Source: Vesta saturnalis
Lineage: Eukaryota > Arthropoda > Insecta > Coleoptera > Lampyridae
DNA: 64,000 bases
NCBI GenBank assembly: GCA_036346205.1
Contig: JARFJB010000931.1
Coordinates: 929,501-993,500, forward strand
Direction of reading: 5' to 3'
Shown: in pieces, positions 32,330 through 41,740 of the stretch
How the letters are laid out: every line of letters starts with the position of its first letter
How positions within the stretch are numbered: position 1 is the first letter of the stretch
Position numbers and translations under genes: made by a program
The notes under the pieces: model-generated
Seen by the model: only the letters and a program-made list of their open reading frames with translations
What the model was told of the DNA's origin: nothing
Databases searched by the model: none

Positions 32330-33685
32330 AAGTTGGTTCCAACAAAGGAGTAGTTTAAAAAAAACTGTTTTAGAAAAACTCTAACACACGTTGTAATCGT
32401 TTTATAACACAAATTTGAGACAATACTATAAGCACTGACACGCCAACAAAATATCAGATCAAATGTTTAATGTCAAAAATACACCGGATAGAATTGCCAC
32501 CCTAAATCTGATCGATCTGCATCCTCTCGTGCACAATAGGCAGGTTGTAAAGGTGGTAATGGAACAAAGTTAGACATGACTCAACTGCTCTAACTCGTGT
32601 TAATCGGTGTAGTTGTACTTGGAGTAAATATACAAAATTTCTCTTTTCATGCAGGTAGGCAACACACACCGCTAGCTGTGATCTTAGTTGCCTACTCTAA
32701 AGTAAATCTATTATATTTAACTATACAAAATAAATTACATGTGCAACATCCAAACAAAGTACTGTACAGTATAACCTAATAAATTTCTTATACCGAATAT
32801 CGATTGCTTCAAACAGTACCATAGCCAACTATATGCCGCTTTATTATGGGAGTTCTGTATTAGTCGCAAATACTTGCGATGAGTCCAAGTTATTATAAAG
32901 GTTGATAGTTACATACACTTGATTAGAAGGGGTTTGAATTTGTCGTCTAGTTAAAGTATTTGTGTGCAGTTTTAGAACAAGAGGTCTGACTTTGATGAAA
33001 CTATGGATGCTGATGGGTGAAGAAATAGTACAAAATGTATGTTTTGTTACAGGTATGATGCTTACGAGAACAGCACCACGCACAGGCAAAGTGTAGGACA
33101 GTGTAAGCCCTGATGGGCTACCTTTACTTATAATGTACTTTGCTGCGGTTTTAACTCGAAATCGAAGGTTGGGCGTGAATTCTTTTAGATATGGTTAATT
33201 GGATGCTATTTGGGGTTTCGCACTGACTCATAAACAGAAAACAGAGTTTTATACAAATATTATCCTATAGCTTGACATCTAAATATCCATACACTCAACC
33301 TAAACGAATATTTACCATAATAAAACGAAAAATGGAAAAAATTTTAAATTACAACCAAAAAATTACCCTAACGCAACTATGTTAAAACGCTCTTTGGCAT
33401 AGGAATTCCGCGTAGTCTCGTCCTAACCTAATCGGGTCGTCCTTATGGTACCTGAGGAACATAACATTAACTGTACAGGAAATTCACTCACACGGAAACA
33501 CGTTAAAGTAAAAGTCATAAATGTTCCTGAATACGTTTCTAAATAATAGGACTGCATTGTTACTGTTAAAATGCACAACGTTTTATTGCTCGTTCAAATA
33601 TTTCTAAGAGATAAGGATACGTGAATTGTCGGTCTCTATCTGAAAATAAGCGTACATCTGGGACATTGGAGTGTTGCAGGTCCTG
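32330..33685. other. AT-rich stretch, nothing recognised
   Basis: The minus-strand frame at 32,844-33,089 shows no family signature. No repeat or RNA gene was identified. Confidence 0.5.
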
Positions 33686-33689
33686 TAAC

Positions 33690-33790
33690 AAACAAAATAC
33701 ACCCACGTACCACACAAAAATTAAACACTGAACGCGTTTCAATAGCTATCATCATCAGCGGTCGACAGGGTCCCATACGGTGGCTTCCCC
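33690..33790 (-). mobile_element. Penelope-like element terminus with hammerhead-like core
   Basis: On the minus strand, CTGATGATGATAGCTATTGA is followed directly by AACGCGTTCAGTG. It has the order CTGATGA, short self-complementary stem (ATAG/CTAT), GAAA, CGCG. Motifs of the same design occur in the two pLTRs of the Penelope-like element at 35.1-39.4 kb. No RT was recognised next to it. A solo terminal fragment of a different Penelope-like family is the simplest reading. Confidence 0.5.
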
Positions 33791-33799
33791 GTCAAGGTG

Positions 33800-35125
33800 A
33801 GGGACAGGTTTCAAATTAAGAGTAAGAGACTGGAGGCAGCTAATAAAAAGGATGGTGGGTGGCTACTGAATTGACCTTTTTTCAAAAGTGGAATTTTATG
33901 TTTGGACATGAGATTTCGGATGAACATGAGATTTCGTGTGTGCTTGTATTTAATATATTATACAGGAATATTTTTACAGCAAATAAGCGCTGTTTGAGGT
34001 TGCTTCGGTCTCCGTAACCTTGGTGATGGCTAGTAAGATCTTGGTGGTGTCTAAAAACGTTACCGTGTGAATTTCTTATCTCGGTAAGAGTGTACTAGGT
34101 GTTTAAACCTTCTGAAATGACTAGTTTACGTAAATTAATTACTATTTCGCGCAGATGGGCTAAATAAAACAAATTATTTATGTACTCTGGTATTTAAGAA
34201 TAGTTGAAACAGGGAATTTTAAATCATGCTTTTAAGTATCGTGTATCGATATACAGGGGGGGGGGGGGTTGAAGACTTCGAAAAAGGGGCAAATTACAAA
34301 ACGGGCAAGAACGGTAAGTGAGAGAATTTTATTTTCGTAATATCCAAGGGCTAGATCTGTATGGCAAAAAGTAATTATCTAATTCTGCTCTGGTGGATTG
34401 GTCTCCATACTACAATATTAGTGGAGTGGTGGGGGTATAAAGAGGACCCCTGTTGACCAAATGGATTTCTGTAAAGTGAAGGTTACAGAATCTCTCGAAG
34501 CGCCTTTCTAGGACATCCTTGAACTGGGTGTCAAGTTGAGGAGCTTCGGGAGTTCGGAAAATGGATTATAAATAGATATCAAGCAAGTCGGCTTTCACTT
34601 GATCTAAGAAGATAGTCTTGCCTGTAGGTTTATGAGATAAGATTTGTGAGTTGGTTTTCCTCTGATCAGTTTATTGAACGGTCGTCAGAATAGCTTTCCG
34701 TTGCGCTAATCTAACTCGGGCAGGACCTTCGTTCAGGAGTCATCGGTGTATCCGCTGGTTCGCCTGTGTTTAAGGCGTTGAGGTTATTGTGTTCCGGCTT
34801 CAGAGCCGAATCCCTACATCGCAAGAATTGACAATAAAGTCACCTTTTCTCTTTGGTCGATAGTTTTCACTAGGACTGAGGCTTCAATCACTTCCGTAAT
34901 TACAGCAGTTTTACTCTATTTTTCTGTGTTGTACTCTAAATTGAAATACCTTTATATAATTCTCTTTATCTTTACCTCTACTGATATTTCCTTGTATGCT
35001 CATAGATGTTGTTACATTCGTAACTAAAGTAATTGAAATCAGTTCGCCGTTTGCTATCGTTCCGAAACTTCTTAAAGTTTTAATATTTTCAGTACGAAAT
35101 GCTTGGAAAATCTTAAAAATCTTAA
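33800..35125. other. Stretch with unassigned coding-like minus-strand segment
   Basis: A G-homopolymer lies at about 34,257-34,268. On the minus strand at about 34,330-34,660 one frame with only two stops reads KTIFLDQVKADLLDIYL, then FRTPEAPQLDTQFKDVLERR and FCNLHFTEIHLVNRGPLY. It resembles coding sequence rather than noise, but I cannot assign a family. Confidence 0.35.
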
Positions 35126-35130
35126 CAATT

Positions 35131-35406
35131 TTTATTAACTGACTTATTTGCGATACTTACCATTGAATTATCATTATGGAAGGATTTAATTTAGCCAAAT
35201 TGTATGTTCTAACCATATATGTTATTGTAGTAGCCCGATGATGACAATTTAATTGTCGAAACATGTCGCTTTAAGATCATCCTTTTATAATTATAGTAAT
35301 AAAGAATTTCGTGGGGAAGGTTTTTTGTATTTAATCCATACATTTGATAGTTCCACATCATTTTGAGTAATCATTTAAGCAACTATTATGGATACATTTA
35401 CTTATT
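35131..35406 (+). repeat. PLE left pLTR
   Basis: 276 bases shared with 39,158-39,406. Shared phrases include GACTTATTTGCGAT.CTTACC, CATCCTTTTATAATTAT.GTA, TTAATCCATACATTTGATAG and AACTATTATGGATACA. It also holds the putative PLE start ATG at 35,388 and a 12-base stretch missing from the right copy. Confidence 0.88.
35234..35270 (+). ncRNA. Hammerhead-like core in the left pLTR
   Basis: CCCGATGAT is followed by a perfect 6-bp stem with a 3-base loop (GACAAT TTA ATTGTC, 35,243-35,257) and then GAAAC. This is the arrangement CUGAUGA - stem II - GAAA of a hammerhead ribozyme. Hammerheads are known in the pLTRs of Penelope-like elements. The core is not canonical here: C instead of T in CTGATGA and one extra base before stem II. 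Stem III and the cleavage site were not resolved. Confidence 0.45.
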
Positions 35407-36990
35407 ATTCTGCTAACCGAGCAAAATTGTCCCATAAATTCAAGAAACTTAGCATAATACTTAAAAAACATCGCTGCGGATTTTGTTCAACAGTACTTGT
35501 GCTTAACACTACAACTACAAGTTTATCATGGATAACACCTCGGTTAGAGCTTTAGATGATGTGAAGGGAAGATTCAGCGGCTCAAGAACAAAATCAATTA
35601 CTGGTATAGAACTGATCTAAGTTTACAACTATATGATTTAAACCTCTCATTCACTAAACACTTCCATAGTACATAATTAGATTCATTACTAACATATGCA
35701 AAAGATGATGTTGAAATCATCGGATTTGACCTTTTTAAAAAAACTTAAACAAAAAAATAACAATCTTATTTTAACTATTTTCGACAAGAAAAAAGAATTC
35801 GTTGGTTCTCAAAACTCTTTTAACGCCAGCAACTTCTCCTTTCACAATTGAGTCATTAATTTAAGTCAGCTACAATTTAATGCACAAGAGATTAATACCC
35901 CCAATCTAGGGATAAAAAATAATCACACTAAACTGGATAATTCTCTTTTAGATTGTTTCGAGTTAGATCTAGAAGTTATTTTGCAAAAAAACTCTTAACC
36001 TCCGGAAGCAAATAATATCAGGACCATTTGCTCTAACAAAATTAAGAACATCGTTTTACCTGCTGGTAAATTTAACAATCGGGTACAAAAGAACATCAAA
36101 TCATCTGTACTAAAGCTATTAATGGTAATGCTCTAGTGATCTTACACAAGAATGATTATATCAGCAAGGTTAAAGAATTTCTCAATCCCAACAATTTCAA
36201 AATATCAAATATTAATTTTTAACAACTTAAGAGATTTATTACTGAATACAAAGACATTTCCTCTAGTCATTTCAATTGTAAATACTGTAACTTAATTTTG
36301 ATGAATCCAATATTTTCACTAATTTAAGCTTTACCAAAAATACGTAAAGATAACTATCCAATGCGTCCTATCGTTTCGTTTACCAACACATCCGTATCTA
36401 AACTTTCTGCGTGGTTGAATCGTGTTTTGAGAAATAATCTAAATTCTCAATTTCCGTTTTACTAAGAACCCTATCGCATTATCCAATGACATCAAATTTT
36501 AAAGTAGACAGAATTACCTTCTTCCCTCGTTTGATACAGTTGATTCGTTTCCGAGTGTTCCCTTTGAAGATTGCTTAAATGTAGTTAACATATATCTAAA
36601 CTGTTCCAATTTTACAGATCACATTTGTATTTTCCTCAGTATCTGCCTAAAATTATGCCATAGCCAAATGTTTTTCAAATTTAACAACGATAACTACATC
36701 CAGCTTACAGGCGTACCTATGGGTACTAAGTTTTCCCCACTATCAGCCGAATTATTTCTGACTTGTTGTCATCAAAGGTAATGACCAAGACATCAACAGC
36801 TGTTTCCAATTTCTCAGTAATATATATTCTCAGATTAACTTCACTGTTGAAAAGGAACGATACAATGTTCTTAATTTTTTAGATATAAAAATAAATATCG
36901 ATATTTACAGGAAACCTACTACCACTGACCATACCATTCCTTACGATTCCCTTCACTCACAAACTACCTTCTTTTCAGTTCTATTTCGAT
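35388..36990 (+). pseudogene. Penelope-type reverse transcriptase, degenerate
   Basis: Fragments run in order: ALVILHKNDYISKVKEFLNP (about 36,130-36,190), then ALPKIRKDNYPMRPIVSFTN (about 36,330-36,395; the 'PKIHK...RPIVS' block of Penelope-like RTs), LSAWLNRVLRNNL, and GVPMGTKFSPLSAELF (about 36,710-36,760; the 'G..MG..LSP..AEL' block). Next come NFTVEKERYNVLNFLDIKI and IYRKPTTTDHTIPYDSLHSQ (the 'FLD....YRKPT.TD....SFHP' block after the active site). The catalytic Y-x-D-D block between SAELF and NFTVEK is missing: too little DNA separates them. Many frameshifts and stops. Confidence 0.83.
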
Positions 36991-37206
36991 AGACTTTTCA
37001 ACCCACCTTTAAATGAGGAGAATTTCAACAAAGAACTAAACTTAGTATTTGAATTATCAGACCGCAATGGTTTACTCTCGACGTCTCATTGACAATATGT
37101 ATGGTAAGTTTCTCAGACGTCATCGACCAAACCACTCTACTTCCCATTGTAGACAACGAAATTAGTCACTACTTCTCATTACCATTTATAGGATTTAAAA
37201 AAAAAT

Positions 37207-37395
37207 GTGTTTAAACAACACAATATGGATACATTTTTTACCTCTAAAAATAATCTTAAAACTATGTTTGTTCATACGGAAGGCAAAATTGGTACATTAG
37301 ATAAATCCGGAGCTTACAAACTTTGTTGTAGCACATCTGATTCCTTTTACATTGGTCACACTGGTAAAAGGTTGGTACATCTTATTGACTTTTAA
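37207..37395 (+). pseudogene. PLE GIY-YIG endonuclease fragment
   Basis: In a 62-codon frame, LDKSGAYKLCCSTSDSFYIG is followed by HTGKRL. G-x-Y-x-L ... F-Y-I-G-x-T-G-(K/R) is the GIY-YIG nuclease signature that cuts target DNA in Penelope-like elements. The usual catalytic Arg/Glu part that should follow is not seen, because the frame ends at a stop shortly before the mariner insertion at 37,407. Confidence 0.8.
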
Positions 37396-37406
37396 TTTTA
37401 GATTTA

Positions 37407-38459
37407 CGAGGGATGTACAGCACTTGTTGTCCTTGGCATCGATGGCTTTGAAAAATGTTACCCATAGTAACTGCACTTGTTTTGTTATTTTATTGCCAAA
37501 CAAGTGTCAAAGTTGTACAAGTTGTAAGTAATAGTTGTACGAAGATTTTGGGAAATCGAAAAAAGTGAGCTTTATGCTGTCATCAAGTACCTACAAAAGA
37601 AAGGTTTAACACCTAAAGAAATTCATACAGATATGGTTGGCGAGCTTGGAGATTCTGCTTTTTCCTATCATTTACAATTGGTACGATTGGAACCATAATA
37701 AATGACTATTTAGGGCTTCATAAGGTGCCGGTAATATGGGTACCCCGAATGTTGACACCCGATCAAAAGCGTTTGAGAGACACTTCTTCAATAGCCAATT
37801 TATCATTGTTTAACCTCAATCCTAAATGTTTCCTCGATCGCTATATTACGGTTGATGAAACTTGGGTTCATCACTTCGATCCCGAGTGCAAACAACAAAG
37901 TATGGAGTGGCGTCATCCAGGTTCTCCTCCTCCACGCAAATTTGGTGTACAGACTTCAGCGGGCAAGATAATGGCTACAGTTTTTTGGGATGCCGAATGA
38001 ATTTTAGATTTTTTGGAACGTGGCCACACAATCACTGGTGAATATTATGCAGCATGAGTTGCAAGATTTCATTATTGCATTAAAGAAAATAGAAGAGGAA
38101 AACTGTCACGTGAAATTCTCTTTCATCAAGACAACGCACCAGTTCATAAGAGCCTTATTTCTATGAATTAAATTCATGACACTGGGTTTGAAATTATGGA
38201 GCATCCACCCTACTCCCGTGACTTAGCTCCTAGTGATTTTTATTTATTTCCAAAGCTAAAAGAGCGTCTTCGGGGAAGAAAATTTGAGAGCAATTACGTA
38301 GTTATGGCGGTGCTGCAGGACTTCTTCTGTGATCAAGACTCCGAATTTTTCAAAAAAGGTATTGCTATGCTTGAACATAGGTCGAATAAGTGTCTTTTCG
38401 TTCAAGGGAAAAACAATGTTTTATTCTATGCTAGGAACATTAAATACTGTACATCCCCG
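37407..38459 (+). mobile_element. Mariner element 1, inserted in the PLE, TA target duplication
   Basis: The left end TA|CGAGGGATGTACAG and the right end CTGTACATCCCCG|TA are inverted copies with one base missing in the right arm (CGAGGGATGTACAG against CGGGGATGTACAG). TA flanks both sides, as expected for mariner. Its transposase is the CDS at 37,557-38,477. The full length of 1,053 bp is shorter than usual for intact mariners (about 1.3 kb), in line with internal deletions. Confidence 0.85.
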
Positions 38460-38477
38460 TATGTTGCTCAATTTTAA
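37557..38477 (+). pseudogene. Mariner transposase (DD34D), broken
   Basis: The N-terminal part (VIKYLQKKGLTPKEIHTDMV) keeps the first helix-turn-helix. The second DNA-binding domain is mostly missing, with the frame interrupted near 37,695. The catalytic domain is well preserved: WVPRMLTPDQKR linker, ITVDETWVHHFDPE (first D at 37,854), FHQDNAPVHKS (second D at 38,130) and HPPYSRDLAPSDFYLFPKLK (third D at 38,235). There are 34 residues between the second and third D, the DD34D spacing of mariner. An in-frame TGA near 37,998 and a TAA near 38,170 interrupt it, and the final frame runs through the right TIR to 38,477. Confidence 0.92.
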
Positions 38478-38577
38478 TCAAATTCATCTTTATACTTCAA
38501 CCGCATAATCGTTTTTCAAAATTCAAGTTGAGTTACTGATTGGAGTCACTTCTAAATGGATATTTATGTATTTTTTG

Positions 38578-38990
38578 TATTGCTGTCTAATTTCCGATAC
38601 TACGCATTATAGATTCACAGACTTAACTTGTTTAATTTCAACGTTCTCAACTATTACACGTTTTGGTTACATCACGACTTAGATCAAGTTCCAATTCTGG
38701 TAGCCAGAAAATCCTATTAAGAGCTTGCCTCCAATACTATTATTTATTACCTTTTTACAATTATACTGTTCTATACTACTAATTTGGGCTTTAAGTAAGT
38801 ATTACATTTTGTGTTGCTGTCTAATCCTAGTTATAACACATTTTAGATTCACAATTTCAACTTGTTTAAATTTATTTTCAACGTTCTCAACCATTCGAAG
38901 TTTTGTTACATCACGACGTAGGTCAAGTTCCAATTGAGGTAACCAGAAAGTCCTTTAATAGGCTTCAGCTATTAAGAGCTTGTCTGTGGT
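38578..38990. repeat. Two tandem copies of a ~155-180-bp unit in the PLE 3' region
   Basis: 38,578-38,731 and 38,812-38,990 share TGCTGTCTAAT, TTTAGATTCACA-type, CAACGTTCTCAAC, TTACATCACGAC and AGATCAAGTTCCAATT-type segments in the same order, at a spacing of about 234 bases. They lie between the PLE coding part and its right pLTR. Confidence 0.8.
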
Positions 38991-39157
38991 GACAGGTGAG
39001 GTCACAAATTTCATGTGTGGTATGTGTGGAAAGCTATAGGAAGTTTCCTTTTTCAATTCATACCTTATATAGTTTAATTATCTCTTTCCAAATATTTCAA
39101 AATTTGATTTATCAAGTGAGTTTATTGGTTTAAATTAATTGGTTAAATTTCTAAATG

Positions 39158-39406
39158 TTTATTAATTGACTTATTTGCGATGCTTACCATTGCATTATTA
39201 TTTAATTTGGCTTTATATTCTAACCATATATGCATTATAGTAGCCTGATGATTACAATTGTATTGTCGAAACGTGTTGGTTTAACATCATCCTTTTATAA
39301 TTATCGTAATAAAGAATTTCATGGGGAAGATTTTGTGTATTTAATCCATACATTTGATAGTTTTGAGTAATCATTTAACCAACTATTATGGATACACTTA
39401 CTTACT
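39158..39406 (+). repeat. PLE right pLTR
   Basis: 249-base direct repeat of 35,131-35,406, diverged by substitutions and lacking 12 bases. The body of the PLE ends here, followed immediately by DDE transposase coding sequence. Confidence 0.87.
39245..39280 (+). ncRNA. Hammerhead-like core in the right pLTR
   Basis: CTGATGA (39,245-39,251, the canonical core), TT, a 5-bp stem ACAAT/ATTGT with TGT loop, C, then GAAAC (39,268-39,272). It is colinear with the motif at 35,234. The compensating pair CTGATGA here and matched stem there suggests that the ancestor had both. The two bases between core and stem II make it non-canonical, so activity is uncertain. Confidence 0.5.
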
Positions 39407-40270
39407 AATTGATAATCTCCAAATCGTTTTTTGGAGACGCAAATGCTATCGTGAAGTGAAGTTTCGTGCAGAAGGACGAGAAACATTTTATTTCGATGAG
39501 ACGACTGAACGAAAAATATACTGTAAAAAAATTTGGCAAGATAAAAAGTTACTAGTCGCCATCAAGCTGTCCAAGACGGTTGGTCAACTGGAATAAATCC
39601 ACCATCAGGCAAAAGTCAACGACTAATTATTACACATAAAGGTAACGTTAACGTATTTTAAAAAATGATTTCCTTGTGTTTGTGTTCAAGCACACGGGAT
39701 TATCACGAAGATATGAACGCTGATGTTTTTGAAGTGATTGCAAGCGTTCCACGGGGAGCTGTAATTGTTCGGGATACAGCAAGTTACCATTCTAGGAAAG
39801 TCTAACGCTTACCAGCAACTACATAGAAAGAAGGAGATATTGCAAAATGGTTAACAACGAAACAAATACAATTTGAAGAAACTATAGCTTTTACCTATAG
39901 CAAATCAGCATAAGCAACAATTTGTTAAGTATGTTATTGATGAACTCTGTGGTTCTCGTGGTATTGCCGTACATAGATTACCACCACATCACTACGAACT
40001 TAATCCCATGGAGTTAGTTTGGGCTCAAATAAAAAGTGAAATAGCTCGTAACAATACGACGTTTACATTAAGTGAAATAAGACAGCTTTCAATCCAAGCC
40101 ATAGGCAATGTCAATGCAGAAAAGTGGAAAAAGTATGTTGACCATGTAATTAAAAAGTAACACTGTATGTGGGAACCTGATGTGGTAATGGAAGAAACTA
40201 TAGAACCAGTTATAATATCTGTAGGACAAGATGACACCTCTTCCAAATCGGATGAGGATGATAAATACCG
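39407..40270 (+). pseudogene. IS630-like DDE_3-type transposase relic, C-terminal two thirds
   Basis: It starts mid-protein with FWRRKCYREVKFRAEGRETF, then YFDETTERKIYCKKIWQDKK (first Asp), DYHEDMNADVFE, and IVRDTASYHSRK (position of the second Asp; usually VDNASYH, here RDTASYH). The last third is open at about 39,926-40,160: IDELCGSRGIAVHRLPPHHY, ELNPMELVWAQIKSEIARN (the catalytic Glu in NPMELVW) and WKKYVDHVIKK. An acidic tail with SKSDEDDKYR follows. It belongs to the same family as the relic at 31.0-32.3 kb but is a different copy, on the other strand. The missing N-terminus coincides with the PLE boundary at 39,406. Confidence 0.82.
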
Positions 40271-40274
40271 ATTG

Positions 40275-40784
40275 TTAGTTTCTAATCGGATTTTTTTCCA
40301 AAACCTACCTTTATCACAATATTCAATATAAAAAAATTAACATAAACTACATTTATAATTATTTTATATTAATCAAAACATCAGCATTTTGAAATGTTGT
40401 CCGATCGTCAGGTTTAAATCAAATTTTAAAGGGTCGTCCTTTGTTTGCCATTTACCTGAACCATCTTTGTTTAGCACAATATGTTGCAATCGGTTCATTT
40501 GCAGCATCTTCGTGTAAACTAGCTCGGCTTGCTACTGATTTTTGCTTGCCCGGTTTATTCAAATATAACGACACTATTTCACTAATAACATGATTTATTA
40601 CTCTCTGATAGCCTTGGACGTACTTTAGTATAATTTGCAAACTGCTGTGATTACTAATAGAGAGGAAAATTAAAATGGTTATTAAATTTCGAAATAAAAT
40701 ATTAAGTAATATAGAGCCAACCATCGAAGCAAATGCAGAAATTATTATGAGAAACGGTGTTTAATTTATCAATCTGCAAAGTAT
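40275..40784. other. Spacer, no recognised gene
   Basis: A minus-strand frame (40,452-40,724) contains HVISEIVSLYLNKPGKQKSV followed by SRASLHEDAANEP. It looks coding-like but belongs to no family I recognise. It may be part of the flanking DDE element or another relic. Confidence 0.35.
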
Positions 40785-41543
40785 CGTGTCTCCCGATTTT
40801 GTAGTTTTAGTTGTTTTTTAAAAATATCTTTGTTGTTATCAATGATAGATGTTTGCAATTTTTACATTCACGTACTGCTTTGTTGACCTAGATTTCATTG
40901 CAAAATCGAAAATTTAGTATCTTTGTTTGTTTTCGACTGACAGCCAAACGTCGATATTTCTACACCTATTTCAAGTTCTTATACCTCGCTTAATACTAGT
41001 ACACTGATATATTTTGCCAACAGTACTTATATATTGCAAAGTGCCGAATTTCCAAGTCGTTGGATTGGCAACATTCGGTTCGGTGTTATGGTCGCCACGA
41101 TCTCCAGATCGGTGAATACTGGATATCTTTCTATGGGGTTCGCTGAAAAACATAATTTATCAAAACCGTCATAATACCGAACCCAATGTTGCAATCCAAC
41201 GATTTGTGAAACGGTTTTCTAAGTAATTCCTTACTACCAAAGCATTATGGGTTGGCGCACCGTCTTGAAAAAGAATAACTATGAATCCCATTTAAATAAA
41301 TACAAGTTTATATTGTTACTCAATATGTAAGTACCGTTGATGAAATATATCAGTGCAATAGTGTTAAGGGAGGTACAAGACTATAAAAAAGGTGTAGAAA
41401 TATCGAGAAATATAGAATATTCAATTTTTCCATGAAATCTAGGCCAACAAAGTAGTACGGGGATGTAAAAGCTGCAAACTTCCATCTTTGATAATAACAA
41501 AGATATCTTTAAAAAACAATTAAAACATCGAAATTGGGACACA
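40785..41543. mobile_element. Foldback element, copy 2
   Basis: Outer arms CGTGTCTCCCGATTTTGTAG (left) and the reverse complement CGATGTTTTAATTGTTTTTT (right) match the ends of the element at 12.45-13.6 kb. Landmarks shared by both copies: CACGTACT.CTTTGTTGACCT, CCAAA.GTCGATATTTCTACA, CTTATAC.TCGCTTAAT, and in inverted form GTAGAAATA and GGTCAACAAAGTAGTACG-like segments. This copy is shorter (about 760 bp) because part of both inner arms is deleted. Confidence 0.78.
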
Positions 41544-41740
41544 CGGGCATTTCTTTCTAATATGGTTAATCTTATGTATGTTGCCAATTTATCTATTCCT
41601 TTCTTGCGTTACTATTGTGAGTGTTTTGGTGTTTAACTATATTTTCGTACTATCCACCCTCAACACTGATTATTATGTCGTACTTTTTTCAATAACAAAT
41701 ATAATAGGGTAAAAAAGGAGACGTGTTATATAAATAGATA

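Larger units (their letters stand above)
35131..39406 (+). mobile_element. Penelope-like element (PLE) with direct-repeat pLTRs, containing a nested mariner
   Basis: Two direct repeats (35,131-35,406 and 39,158-39,406) flank a degenerate Penelope-type RT, a GIY-YIG endonuclease fragment and a 3' region with tandem repeats. Penelope-like elements are the class that combine such an RT with GIY-YIG and flanking pseudo-LTRs. A mariner (37,407-38,459) has inserted just after the GIY-YIG fragment. Many stops, and no legible catalytic YADD block. The right end is directly adjacent to a DDE transposase relic that starts mid-protein, so the PLE probably inserted into, or recombined with, that element. 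Confidence 0.85.

Noticed and set aside
35131..39406. LTR retrotransposon, because of the direct repeats
   Set aside because: The RT blocks and GIY-YIG are Penelope-type; there is no integrase, protease or primer binding site, and the repeats lack TG...CA ends.
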